In this document: positions 53,949 to 62,784 of the stretch, in pieces
How the letters are laid out: every line of letters begins with the position of its first letter
Position numbering within the stretch: the first letter of the stretch is position 1
Source of the DNA: Pseudomonadota bacterium
GTDB taxonomy: Bacteria > Pseudomonadota > Gammaproteobacteria > Burkholderiales > Nitrosomonadaceae
Assembly: GCA_018240285.1 (NCBI GenBank)
Contig: JAFEGA010000006.1
Coordinates: 186,001 to 250,000, forward strand
Length of the DNA: 64,000 bases
Reading direction: 5' to 3'
Notes under the pieces: model-generated
Told to the model about the DNA's origin: nothing
What the model saw: only the letters and a program-made list of their open reading frames with translations
Databases searched by the model: none
Made by a program: the position numbers and the translations under genes

Positions 53949-56900
53949 TTATGGTTTACAGCCCGGCTTATCGTAACCGGCTTTGCACGCAATCGGGAAC
54001 GAATCGCCCTGGATCAGGCGCATCGGGATCTGCTCGAAGCCCCATTTCTGCTGCGTAATTCTCGGCACTTGTTCGCGCACGTAGTCGGCCAGTTCGTCGA
54101 GCGAAATGCTGCCGTCGTTCGAGCCTGCGCGGCTGGCGTGGCCTTTCAAGCCCTCAAGCAATGCCCAGGTAAATACGCCGTGCTGGTCGTGCCCTTCCAG
54201 TGCTTGCTGTTTTTCCGTGGTGGCGGCCAGCACGTAACGGCCGGTGGCGCGCATCAGGCGGTCGATCGCCGATTTGTCGCCAATGCCGCCGCGTGTCAGC
54301 ATGGCAAACTGCTGGCCTTCGGCAAAATCGGCGGCGAGTTGTCCGGCGGAACAGGAATCGAGAATGATCAGGCTCTTCGATGTCGGGATGCGTTTCAGCA
54401 GCGCCGCGATTTTTTCCTGCGACAGACTGGCCTTGACCAGTGTTTCGGTATTCTCGTACAGTGCTTCCCACGGGATGAAATGATAATCGCCTTGCCACGC
54501 CATGCCGTGACCTGCCATGAACAGTACGAACACGTCGTTCGGTTCCACGCGCTTGGCGGTGTCAGCAAAGGCTTTTTCGATTTTTTCAATCGTGGCATTT
54601 TCGTTGACCAGCGTTACCGGCGTATGCACGGTACGGTACAAGCCTTGTGCTTGCTGTTGCAAACGTTGGCTCAGCGTTTGCGCATCGTTGGCGGCAAACT
54701 TGAGATTCAGGTCGCGGTCACGGTAGCTGGAAATACCGACCGCCAGAATGTGCAGGCTCGGTTGTTTACTCTGCGGGTCGTGCACGCTACGCGTCAGTTG
54801 GGTGCCGCGCGAGCAAATGGTGTTGTTTTTATTGCACGCGATTATCGTGACGGTGTTGTCGCCGTCCGGCAACGTCAGCGGTTTTTCGGCATACTGCTCG
54901 TCGTCCTTGATCACGCCGCTGCGGCGGAGGGCTGAAGGCGCTTCCGAGCGCGCGGTAGTCGAGGCGATTTCAGCGCCGTTGACGAAATAACGCACCGTGC
55001 CGATGCCGCCGTTCAGTGCCTTGACCGCCACTTGCAAGATGAAGTTTCTCTGATCGCTTTTCTCACCGCTTGCACTCAACAAGCGCACTTCCGGCGGCAA
55101 GCCGTTGGCGATGAGCTGATCGATCGAACCGATGCGTGCCAGTTCGGCGGCGATTTCGCGTTCATGGCCGCCTTGCACGGTTTTCGCCACCAGATCGGGG
55201 CGGTAAAAATGCCGGCCGATCTGGTCGAGACCGACATAATCCGCCGCTTGGCCGTCACCGCGGTTGATATGGTAGCCGACATAAGCATCGCCTTTCGCCG
55301 ACGCGGTATAAAACCCGTCCTCGGTCCACGCCACCCACTCGCCGTCGTTGCCGTGGAAAATGGTCAGTAGCAACTTACCCGATGCGATTTCCCACAATTT
55401 GACCGTTTGATCGACCGAACCGGAAACCAGTAAACGGCCGTCGGGCGAAGGCGCAACCGCCCAGACGTCGCCGGTATGGCCGGTAAAATCGCGCAGCTCG
55501 CGGCCGCTGGCGGTATCATACGCTGTGAGGACACCATTGCCGCCACCGCTGATCACCGTGCGGCCATCCGGCGTTAATGTGATGCTGAGGTGATCATAAC
55601 CGGTCGTGTTATCGCGAGTAATCGTGTGGAGGACTTGGCCGTTTTTTTTGATCTGCAATGTGGGGTCGATCCGGCCGGATGCGGTACCCACCGAAATCGC
55701 ACCTACCGTGCCGATTGCGCGCAGGAAGCGGGCCGATGCGGGCGAACTGGGCGCGGTAGAATCGACGGGTTTGCCGAGCGTCAGACTGAAATTACCGGCA
55801 GCATCTTGCAGTTGGAAAGAGTGTTCCAGTGCTGTCAAGCTCATTATTTCTACATTTCGTGGCACTCTACCCCACGCAATCGACCGGCCGTCGTCGGCAA
55901 AACCGGCGCTCCGGATTTGTCCGCCTCGTCCAATCAGGCGTTGCTGGATTGTGCCGGTGCGGATATTCCACAAATAAATTTCCTGATTGTTGCCACCGCC
56001 AGTTGCGGCGGTGTTGCCGTCCGGGGAAATCGCGGTGGCCAGCACGATGTTTTGATGACCGGAAAACGAAGCCATCAGATCGCCGGACGGGATGGCGAAC
56101 ACGTTGTTTGTACTCCCCTGACCTTTACCTACTCCTGTCAGCACTTTGCTGCCATCCGGAGTTATGGATAAATGTTCGACCGAAGCATCTTGCCGTGCCA
56201 GCACTTTGATCGCCGCGCCGGTTTTGCCGTTCCATAAGCGGATGGTTCGATCGACACTGCCGGATAGCAGGTAGTGGCCGTCCGGCGTAAACGCAGCCGA
56301 GGCTACTTCGTCCTCGTGTCCGTGCAAATTGTTAAGCAGTTTGCCGGAGGTGGAATGCCACAGTTTCAAGCTGTGATCGAGACTGCCGGTCACGACCAAA
56401 CGGCCGTCGGGCGAAAAAGCCACGGCGTAAATGTGATCGCGATGCCCGCTCAGCGTGTACAGGCTTTGATCGCTGGTGACGTCCCAAATCCTTGCGGTGT
56501 TGTCAAAACTACCGGATACTAGCCGACGGCCATCCGCTGAAAAAGCCAAACTGAGAATGACATTTTGATGGCCTTGCAACAAGCGCACGACTTGGCCGCT
56601 GGCGAAATCAATCAGACGGATATTACCGCATTGTCCCGCGCACTCGGGATGCAACCATCCCCCCAAAGCCAGCCAACGGTTATCCGGCGACAAAGCGGCG
56701 GCATAAATTTTACCTTCGTTCCCCGGCCCGATCTGGCCGCGCAAGATGCGGAGCGTTTTGCCGCTGGCGATGTCCCATACGCGCACGGTTTTGTCGTTCG
56801 ACGCTGAGATCAACGTTTTGCCGTCGTTAGTGAAAAAGATATTTTTTATTTTTGCCATGTGCCCGCCGCTGTCGATTTGCAGGATCGGCTGGGTGTCAGG

Positions 56901-57020
56901 CGCCGTCCGGGAGGCGTCAGTAGTGGGAGATTGCGCCGGTCCGGGAGCGGGCGGCACGGTGCTGCACGCGCTGACGAGCCAAGCCAGCAGCAACTCTACG
57001 AGAAACAGCCGGTTTTTCAT
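53949..57020 (-). CDS. WD40-repeat caspase-like (peptidase C14) lipoprotein
   Basis: A 1023-residue protein counted from the ATG at 57020 (ATG 57032 is also possible). The N-terminus is a lipoprotein signal with lipobox VSAC followed by Ser, predicting an outer-membrane lipoprotein. About ten WD40-type repeats follow (residues 45-640), for example GRRLVSGSFDNTARIWDVTS and GRLLVSGSVDQTVKLWEIAS. The C-terminal caspase (C14) domain has the dyad His838 (FMAGHGMAWQGDYHF) and Cys890 (LDSCSAGQLAADF). It is expected to be an Arg/Lys- or Asp-directed cysteine protease regulated by the propeller. The frame remains open upstream to 57548 but that part has no family features. A repeat (57098-57237) lies in its upstream region. 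Confidence 0.85.
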   Translation of the reverse strand: MKNRLFLVELLLAWLVSACSTVPPAPGPAQSPTTDASRTAPDTQPILQIDSGGHMAKIKNIFFTNDGKTLISASNDKTVRVWDIASGKTLRILRGQIGPGNEGKIYAAALSPDNRWLALGGWLHPECAGQCGNIRLIDFASGQVVRLLQGHQNVILSLAFSADGRRLVSGSFDNTARIWDVTSDQSLYTLSGHRDHIYAVAFSPDGRLVVTGSLDHSLKLWHSTSGKLLNNLHGHEDEVASAAFTPDGHYLLSGSVDRTIRLWNGKTGAAIKVLARQDASVEHLSITPDGSKVLTGVGKGQGSTNNVFAIPSGDLMASFSGHQNIVLATAISPDGNTAATGGGNNQEIYLWNIRTGTIQQRLIGRGGQIRSAGFADDGRSIAWGRVPRNVEIMSLTALEHSFQLQDAAGNFSLTLGKPVDSTAPSSPASARFLRAIGTVGAISVGTASGRIDPTLQIKKNGQVLHTITRDNTTGYDHLSITLTPDGRTVISGGGNGVLTAYDTASGRELRDFTGHTGDVWAVAPSPDGRLLVSGSVDQTVKLWEIASGKLLLTIFHGNDGEWVAWTEDGFYTASAKGDAYVGYHINRGDGQAADYVGLDQIGRHFYRPDLVAKTVQGGHEREIAAELARIGSIDQLIANGLPPEVRLLSASGEKSDQRNFILQVAVKALNGGIGTVRYFVNGAEIASTTARSEAPSALRRSGVIKDDEQYAEKPLTLPDGDNTVTIIACNKNNTICSRGTQLTRSVHDPQSKQPSLHILAVGISSYRDRDLNLKFAANDAQTLSQRLQQQAQGLYRTVHTPVTLVNENATIEKIEKAFADTAKRVEPNDVFVLFMAGHGMAWQGDYHFIPWEALYENTETLVKASLSQEKIAALLKRIPTSKSLIILDSCSAGQLAADFAEGQQFAMLTRGGIGDKSAIDRLMRATGRYVLAATTEKQQALEGHDQHGVFTWALLEGLKGHASRAGSNDGSISLDELADYVREQVPRITQQKWGFEQIPMRLIQGDSFPIACKAGYDKPGCKP

Positions 57021-57097
57021 CGGTCGGTCCATATCAAGAATTAAGTGGCTGAATCTTAAACCGGACAGCGCTGGTTTGCCAATAGCGGCGGGTGTAA

Positions 57098-57237
57098 CAG
57101 GCCGTTGAAAAACTATCTGCGTTGCCGCTACGGTGTTAAAAACAAGCTCAAAATGCTCATTTATTGCGCATAAACTGCGCTTTTTCGCCTGTTTTTGCTT
57201 TGTATCGGCTGCCTCGAAAACGTTTTTCAACGGCCTG
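57098..57237. repeat. MITE-like element, copy 2, upstream of the caspase gene
   Basis: A 140-bp element with perfect 16-bp terminal inverted repeats (57098-57113 and 57222-57237, arm CAGGCCGTTGAAAAAC). The inner core AAAATGCTCATTTA (57150-57163), then TAAACTGCGCTTTTTCGCCTG, is nearly the same as that of copy 1 (9368 onward). The termini differ from copy 1 but are self-complementary. It fills the space between folB and the caspase gene. Confidence 0.75.
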
Positions 57238-57244
57238 GTAACGG

Positions 57245-57604
57245 TCAGCCGTTGCGCTGGCCGCGTTCGATGCGCACGCCGAGTTTTTTTACGCCACGGA
57301 TGATGCCGAGTTTGGCGACGCTGACCTTGACCCACGGCGCGTGAAAGTCGGTCAGGATAGTTTGCGCGATGTGTTCCGCCAGTGCTTCGAGCAGCGAGAA
57401 ATGTTGGTGGGTCAGGATATCGTTGATTTTTTCGACGATCAATGCGTAATCGAGCGCGTCGTCGATGTTGTCCGTTTGGCACGCGCGGCTGCTGGGCAGG
57501 GCGATTTCCAGGTCGAGCTGGATGGTTTGCGGTACGATGCGCTCCCACGGGTACACGCCGATCAGCGTTTTGGCTTTGAAGTCGTGCAGAAAAATAATAT
57601 CCAT
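57245..57604 (-). CDS. folB: Dihydroneopterin aldolase
   Basis: A 119-residue protein. LHDFKAKTLIGVYPWERIVPQ at the N-terminus, the DALDYALIVEKI segment, the catalytic region (LLEALAEHIAQTIL) and VSVAKLGIIRGVKKLGVRIER match FolB. The enzyme splits dihydroneopterin in folate synthesis. It is divergent from plsY, with 106 bases between them, as in many proteobacteria. Confidence 0.93.
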   Translation of the reverse strand: MDIIFLHDFKAKTLIGVYPWERIVPQTIQLDLEIALPSSRACQTDNIDDALDYALIVEKINDILTHQHFSLLEALAEHIAQTILTDFHAPWVKVSVAKLGIIRGVKKLGVRIERGQRNG

Positions 57605-57710
57605 GAATGATTAAGCGCTAAAATGTGCGGATTGTTCGGGTATGGCCGGAAGCTTTTGAGAGCGGGCGATACCGGATTCTAGTCTATTTTTTCCAGGTGG
57701 TGCTAATCCG

Positions 57711-58325
57711 ATGACGTTATTGCTGTTTGCCGTGCTGGCTTATTTGCTGGGCTCCGTGCCGTTTGCGCTGATTTCCAGTTGGATTTTTAAACTGCCCGAT
57801 CCGCGCACCTACGGTTCGAAAAATCCCGGTGCGACCAACGTGTTGCGCAGCGGCAAGAAAGCCGCGGCGGTGCTGACCTTGCTCGGAGATGCCGGGAAAG
57901 GCTGGCTGGCGGTTTTTCTGGCGCAAACTTATGCGCCGCAGTTGGGATTGGGTGACGAAGCGGCTGCCGTGGCAGCGTTGGCGGTGTTTCTCGGCCATGT
58001 GTTCCCGGTGTTTTTGCGTTTCCAAGGCGGCAAAGGCGTGGCGACGGCGGTTGGTGTACTGCTCGGTTTGAATCTGTGGCTGGGGTTGCTGGCGATGGCA
58101 ACCTGGTTGTTGGTGGCGTTCATTTGGCGCATTTCGTCGTTGTCGGCTTTGGTCGCGGCGGTGTTAACACCGCTGTATGGCATCGCTCTGCTCGGTTTTG
58201 AAGTCAGCACCTTGGCGGTTTCGGCGATGTCGTTGCTGCTGATTTGGCGCCATCAGTCGAATATCGTCAATCTGCTAGCGGGCAAGGAAGGGCGGATCGG
58301 TGAGAAAAAAGAACCTGGCGTTTAA
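57711..58325 (+). CDS. plsY: Glycerol-3-phosphate acyltransferase PlsY
   Basis: A 204-residue inner-membrane protein with five to six transmembrane helices. The three PlsY motifs are present: [33 protein letters not shown] and [19 protein letters not shown]. It transfers the acyl group from acyl-phosphate to glycerol-3-phosphate in phospholipid synthesis. Its end overlaps the convergent tsaD gene by 4 bases. Confidence 0.95.
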   Translation: MTLLLFAVLAYLLGSVPFALISSWIFKLPDPRTYGSKNPGATNVLRSGKKAAAVLTLLGDAGKGWLAVFLAQTYAPQLGLGDEAAAVAALAVFLGHVFPVFLRFQGGKGVATAVGVLLGLNLWLGLLAMATWLLVAFIWRISSLSALVAAVLTPLYGIALLGFEVSTLAVSAMSLLLIWRHQSNIVNLLAGKEGRIGEKKEPGV

Positions 58326-59356
58326 TCGGCTTCAGGTGTTTCCAGCATCTCCAGATTCCAGCGTGCGTGCACATTGAAGCTGCGCGCCGGTTGCCGGGCG
58401 GATTCCGGCATCGCTTGCAGCCGCATTGCGCCAGCAAATGCGATCATGGCGCCGTTGTCGGTGCAGAATTCCAGTTCCGGATAAAACGCCGTGGCGCCTT
58501 GCGCTGCGGCTTTTTCGCTGAGTGTGCGGCGCAGTTGCGCGTTAGCGCCGACGCCTCCGGCTACGACCAGTTGCTTTAATCCGCTTTGCGTCAGCGCAGC
58601 CAATGATTTTTCCGTCAACACTTCCACCACCGCGTCTTGAAACGCCAGCGCGATGTCAGCGCAGATTTGCTCGCTGTTTTCCTGTTTGTTGAGCAAAGTC
58701 AGCACCGCGGTTTTCAGGCCGCTGAAACTGAAATTCAGATCGCCGCTATTGAGCATCGGGCGCGGTAGTTTGAATTGCCCCGGACGGCCTTGCCGGGCGA
58801 GCTGCGATAATGCCGCACCGCCCGGATAACCCAATCCCAATAACTTGGCGGTTTTATCGAATGCTTCACCGGCGGCGTCGTCGACCGTTTCACCGAGCAA
58901 GCGGTAATGGCCGACGGCATCGACTTGCATCAACTGCGTATGGCCGCCAGATACAAGCAGCGCGATGAATGGAAAAACGGGCGCTGGAGTCGACAGCAGC
59001 GGCGACAGCAAATGACCTTCGAGATGATGGATGCCGAGCGCCGGAATGTTCAACGCAAAGCTCATCGCAGCGCCAATGCTGGCACCAACCAGCAGCGCGC
59101 CGGCTAGTCCCGGGCCTTGCGTGTAGGCGATGGCATCGACTTGGCGCAATTCGCAGCCGGCGGCGGCCAGCGCTTGTGTGATCAGCGGCAGCGCGCGGCG
59201 GATATGATCGCGCGACGCCAGCTCCGGCACCACGCCCCCATATTCACGGTGCATGGCGATTTGCGAATACAGCGTATGGCTGAGCAAGCCGCGTTGGGTG
59301 TCGTATAGCGCGATACCGGTTTCATCGCAGGAGGTTTCAATACCGAGAACAAGCAT
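58322..59356 (-). CDS. tsaD: tRNA threonylcarbamoyltransferase TsaD
   Basis: A 344-residue ASKHA-fold protein. [17 protein letters not shown] opens it, metal-binding [12 protein letters not shown] is near residue 110, and [26 protein letters not shown] and [12 protein letters not shown] follow. It forms the t6A base of tRNAs reading ANN codons, together with TsaB, TsaC and TsaE elsewhere. It converges on plsY. Confidence 0.96.
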   Translation of the reverse strand: MLVLGIETSCDETGIALYDTQRGLLSHTLYSQIAMHREYGGVVPELASRDHIRRALPLITQALAAAGCELRQVDAIAYTQGPGLAGALLVGASIGAAMSFALNIPALGIHHLEGHLLSPLLSTPAPVFPFIALLVSGGHTQLMQVDAVGHYRLLGETVDDAAGEAFDKTAKLLGLGYPGGAALSQLARQGRPGQFKLPRPMLNSGDLNFSFSGLKTAVLTLLNKQENSEQICADIALAFQDAVVEVLTEKSLAALTQSGLKQLVVAGGVGANAQLRRTLSEKAAAQGATAFYPELEFCTDNGAMIAFAGAMRLQAMPESARQPARSFNVHARWNLEMLETPEAD

Positions 59357-59532
59357 GAAGAAAAATTGCGGGCAGTTAAATTGAGAAATGGCGGTAACGG
59401 CGGTATTTTAACATTGCTGCAACACGGCGCACGGTTTGCCTGCAAGATTTGGGAGTAGGGGCCGGGGCTGTATCGAACATGAGGTCTGTGCTAAAGTTCG
59501 GCTTTTGCAATTTTAGAGCAGGAGATAACGTC

Positions 59533-59721
59533 ATGGATTATAACTACGAATCTGAACACACCAAATTTATGCGCGAATTCCTGGAAAAGAATCCGCAAGT
59601 GAAAGAAAAGCGATTGGCGGCGCGTAGCGTGTGGTGGGACAAAGAGCAGAATTTGGAGGAGCGCAAACGCTTCAAAGAATCTGCTGAGCCGATGAAGCCG
59701 TATGTTTATTTTGGCGGTTAG
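59533..59721 (+). CDS. DUF3460 family small protein
   Basis: A 62-residue protein, MDYNYESEHTKFMREFLEKN to KPYVYFGG, with the DUF3460 pattern KEKRLAARSVWWDKEQ. The family is small, cytoplasmic, found mainly in betaproteobacteria, and of unknown function. ATG 59533 follows GAGCAGGAGATAACGTC, a good ribosome-binding site. An in-frame extension to 59449 is not supported by the family. Confidence 0.85.
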   Translation: MDYNYESEHTKFMREFLEKNPQVKEKRLAARSVWWDKEQNLEERKRFKESAEPMKPYVYFGG

Positions 59722-59779
59722 CATTTGATCAATAACGAATTGCTTATCAGCCGTTGCGTTTTTCTTTGAAAGTGCTGCG

Positions 59780-60274
59780 ATGAAGCGCTGCATTGTGGTT
59801 TTAACTACATTCTTCATGACGGCATGTGCAAATTTGCACGATGCAAGCGGTGATAAAACGCAGCATTTCGAAGAAAGATTGGCTGGAGAACACGCCGCGC
59901 TCGCGGCGTGTGTGACCGCCAAATTGCAATCCGACGGCCGGTCCTTCTTGCGGCCGCTGCAATTCCGGAACCGCCAATATCCCGATATTCACGCTTCCGA
60001 AATTCATGCCTACGATACTCGCTTTTTGCGTAACGCCATCCCCACGTATGCACCGTCGAATCCCGACGCCATTTTGATCTATGGCAATCCGGCAGTGGAA
60101 GTTCAATCAGCCACCCAACGCAGTGACAACGATAAACCGGCTTATGCCTTTGCCTTGATGTTGCAGCAAATCGACGCCGCAACTGTCAATGCATCGCTGC
60201 GAGGGGATGTGTTCTTCGGTGATATTGCCTGGAAAATGCTGCAATCGTGTGCGGCTTCCACGGCTAACCCTTAG
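59780..60274 (+). CDS. Putative lipoprotein of unknown function
   Basis: A 164-residue protein with a lipoprotein signal (FMTAC, Cys16). The mature part has AGEHAALAACVTAKLQSDGR and HASEIHAYDTRFLRN. No known domain is apparent. The +2 residue Ala predicts outer-membrane sorting. It follows the DUF3460 gene on the same strand and converges on the SDR gene, with 11 bases between stops. Confidence 0.7.
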   Translation: MKRCIVVLTTFFMTACANLHDASGDKTQHFEERLAGEHAALAACVTAKLQSDGRSFLRPLQFRNRQYPDIHASEIHAYDTRFLRNAIPTYAPSNPDAILIYGNPAVEVQSATQRSDNDKPAYAFALMLQQIDAATVNASLRGDVFFGDIAWKMLQSCAASTANP

Positions 60275-60285
60275 ATTTTCCCGGA

Positions 60286-61122
60286 TCAGTTACTGTTTCC
60301 CGATTTCGCCAGCAGCACGTCCAACGCGCGCGTGCTGAGTATGCGTTTGAGGAAACCAAACAGGTACGTCGGGACTGTCACGTAATAACGTGCTTGAGGC
60401 TTGGGCGCTTCCAGTGCGTGAATCACGCGTTTCAGCACGGCTTCGGGTGGTAGCGTAAATGGAACGGCAGGGCCTTGTTTATTCAATCGTGCCAGTACGC
60501 CTTGATATTTTTCGCGATGCACGCTGTTTTCGATATCGATATATTTTTCTAACGCTTTGACGGCGTTCATGCGGAACAGACTGGAAATCGGTCCAGGTTC
60601 GATCAGGCTGACATACACATTGCTGCCTCTGAGTTCCAAGCGTAGCGTGTCGCTCAAGCCTTCAATGGCGTACTTGGAGGCGTTGTAGGCGCCACGGAAA
60701 GGCATGGCGACAAAGCCGAGCACCGAGCTGTTCTGTATGATGCGTCCATACCCTTGTTGGCGCATTACGGGAATCGCAAGATTGGTCAATTCCTGCCAGC
60801 CGAATACATTGGTTTCAAATTGCGCGCGCAAGGCATCGCGATTTAAATCTTCCACCGCGCCGGGCAAGCCGAATGCGCCGTTATTGAACAGCGCGTACAA
60901 TTCACCGCCGGTACGGCGCATGACTTCCTCAAAAGCGAAATGAATCGAATTGGAGTCGTTTAAATCCAGACGGAAGCTTTCCAGTCCTTCAGCCAGCAGT
61001 TTCTCAATGCTGTTGCGCCTTCTGGCCGTGGCAAAGACACGATAGCCGCGTGCCTGCAAACCTTTTGCAGTGCAGTAACCGATTCCGCTGGAACATCCTG
61101 TAATAAGTACGGTTTTTTTCAT
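60286..61122 (-). CDS. Short-chain dehydrogenase/reductase (SDR)
   Basis: A 278-residue classical SDR. The cofactor motif TGCSSGIGYCTAKGL is at residues 8-22, and Arg in FATARRRN suggests NADP. NNGAFG, the catalytic Ser in QNSSVLGFVAMP and YNASKYAIEG are intact. The extended C-terminus (residues 190-278) with RVIHALEAPKPQARYYVTVP is typical of members acting on retinol- or steroid-like substrates, but the true substrate is unknown. No neighbour helps. Confidence 0.9.
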   Translation of the reverse strand: MKKTVLITGCSSGIGYCTAKGLQARGYRVFATARRRNSIEKLLAEGLESFRLDLNDSNSIHFAFEEVMRRTGGELYALFNNGAFGLPGAVEDLNRDALRAQFETNVFGWQELTNLAIPVMRQQGYGRIIQNSSVLGFVAMPFRGAYNASKYAIEGLSDTLRLELRGSNVYVSLIEPGPISSLFRMNAVKALEKYIDIENSVHREKYQGVLARLNKQGPAVPFTLPPEAVLKRVIHALEAPKPQARYYVTVPTYLFGFLKRILSTRALDVLLAKSGNSN

Positions 61123-61253
61123 TTCTTCAGATCAACTTGTAAATGGGTGTTGCTATTTTTCATGACTTAGGAATAAATTTGCAAATGGTGCGAGTGTCAC
61201 TCGGCGCTGGTAAACATTTACACAACAGAAAATAACATATCGAAAGACTCTTC

Positions 61254-61619
61254 ATGGCAAAAATTATATTCAGGCTGAATGGCGTTCCCGATGATGAAGC
61301 GCATGAAGTACGCGAATTGTTTGCTCGCAATGCGATTGATTTTTATGAGACCTCAGCGGGAAATTGGGGAGTATCGATGTCCGCGCTGTGGCTTAAAGAC
61401 GATAGTCAGTTTGAACAGGCGCGCGTATTGCTGGATGCGTATCAAACCGAACGGACAGCTAGAATGCGAGCGGAGTACGCACGCTTGAAGCGTGAGGGGA
61501 AGAATAAAACCTTTTGGGATGCAGTGAAGGAAAAGCCGGTCAGTTTTACGATTCACCTAGCGGTTGCATGGCTGGTGATCTATTTATCCATTCAACTGGT
61601 TCTGGATTTTGCCAAATAA
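61254..61619 (+). CDS. DUF6164-like protein with one membrane helix
   Basis: A 121-residue protein. The N-terminal 70 residues form an alpha/beta domain (IIFRLNGVPDDEAHEVRELF, NAIDFYETSAGNWGVSMSAL). A charged helix and one C-terminal transmembrane segment (about 97-117) follow. This agrees with DUF6164, a proteobacterial family of unknown function. It lies about 100 bases before the P460-family cytochrome. Confidence 0.75.
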   Translation: MAKIIFRLNGVPDDEAHEVRELFARNAIDFYETSAGNWGVSMSALWLKDDSQFEQARVLLDAYQTERTARMRAEYARLKREGKNKTFWDAVKEKPVSFTIHLAVAWLVIYLSIQLVLDFAK

Positions 61620-61719
61620 AAGATCGTTGCGCGTAGCGGTAATTTTTATCAGTTAATACGGTATGATAGCGATTCAAATCTTGTTTTATCCAGAAACATT
61701 CCAAGAAAGGAGAAGAAGC

Positions 61720-62241
61720 ATGAAATATACGTTGAAAGCAATGATTGCAGCATTGGCGATTTCCTCGGTGAGCGCTTATGCCGGTGGAGATCCGGAACAC
61801 GTCAAATTCCCGGAAGGCTATAGCAAAACCTTCACGCAGTATGCAACCATGAATCGCGCGAATCAAACCCAAGTGGCCAAGCTGTATGCCAACGAAGCTG
61901 CGATTTCCGGTTATAAGCAAGGAAATAAAAGCGCTCCCGGTGGTATTGTGATTATGGAAATCTATACACCGAAAAAAGGCGCGGACGGCAAGCCGGTTGC
62001 CGGTAGTGACGGTTTGTTTGAAATCGATTCGCTGGCTGCTGTTGCGGTGATGGAAAACCGGAATAACTGGGATGCTTCCTTTCCAAAGGAAAATCGCACC
62101 GGGGACTGGGGCTTCGCGGTTTATAATCCGGACGGCACGGCAAAAAGCAACGACCTGAATTGCGTGCAATGCCACACACCACTGCAGGCGCAGGATTATT
62201 TATTTACTTATCAGAAACTGGTTGATTTCGTCAAAAAATAA
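61720..62241 (+). CDS. Cytochrome P460 family protein (possibly cytochrome c'-beta-like)
   Basis: A 173-residue periplasmic protein with a signal peptide (cleavage near AYA, residue 21). The heme motif CVQCH is at residues 148-152 near the C-terminus, as in cytochrome P460. Other matches are FPEGYSKTF-type opening and GNWD-like segment with GDWGFAVYNPDG. In P460 a Lys crosslinks to heme and hydroxylamine is oxidised to N2O. At the position where I place that Lys, this protein has Met (IVIMEIY), so it may be the non-crosslinked cytochrome c'-beta branch, which binds NO. ATG 61720 follows AAGGAGAAGAAGC, a strong ribosome-binding site. Confidence 0.85.
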   Translation: MKYTLKAMIAALAISSVSAYAGGDPEHVKFPEGYSKTFTQYATMNRANQTQVAKLYANEAAISGYKQGNKSAPGGIVIMEIYTPKKGADGKPVAGSDGLFEIDSLAAVAVMENRNNWDASFPKENRTGDWGFAVYNPDGTAKSNDLNCVQCHTPLQAQDYLFTYQKLVDFVKK

Positions 62242-62358
62242 TCAATCCAAGATTGTCCCTGGACGATTCTGCACTGATAGGTCGTCCAGCGGAGATAGTC
62301 CGCAGGCAATCTGCGAAGCTTTATAAAACGCTTTTATTCAGACAGTCGCGTGTGATCG

Positions 62359-62718
62359 ATGAGTGATCTGGCTCTCAATTTAGATAAGCTTAATTCCTGG
62401 CGGCAAATAGATCCTGCGGGCGGAGCCGGGTTTTTGAAAAAGCTGATTTCAATTTATTTGTCATCTGCGCCAACATTCCAAACTCAGATAGAAAATGCGA
62501 TTCAAGCCGAGGATAGCGATGCGCTGGTCAAAGCGGCGCATACCTTCAAATCCAGTGCAACTAATATCGGAGCGGAATTGCTTGCCGATATCTGCCAGCA
62601 ACTGGAGGAATGTGGCGATAAGAATCAGCTTAGCCGAACTGCTGAGTTGCTGGAAAAAATGCATAGCGAATCCCGGCGTGTCATCATCGCGCTAGAGGAA
62701 TTGCTGGAAAAATGTTGA
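62359..62718 (+). CDS. Hpt domain protein, second copy
   Basis: A 119-residue Hpt protein: His61 lies in KAAHTFKSSATNIGAELLADIC. Otherwise it is a plain helix bundle. It is unlike the Hpt at 16466 apart from the core. No kinase or receiver is beside it, so it probably serves a hybrid kinase elsewhere. The 117 bases before it include a dyad (62259-62266 with 62282-62289) without a T run. Confidence 0.87.
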   Translation: MSDLALNLDKLNSWRQIDPAGGAGFLKKLISIYLSSAPTFQTQIENAIQAEDSDALVKAAHTFKSSATNIGAELLADICQQLEECGDKNQLSRTAELLEKMHSESRRVIIALEELLEKC

Positions 62719-62784
62719 GTTGTGCGGTAAAAGAATTACCGTACTCCGTCTTTTCTCCATAAATTATTGTCAAATTAGGAAGAT

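Noticed and set aside
57033-57548. In-frame N-terminal extension of the caspase gene
   Set aside because: The frame stays open through the repeat and across folB on the same strand, but it is Arg/Pro-rich without family features, and the lipoprotein signal near 57020 marks the true start.
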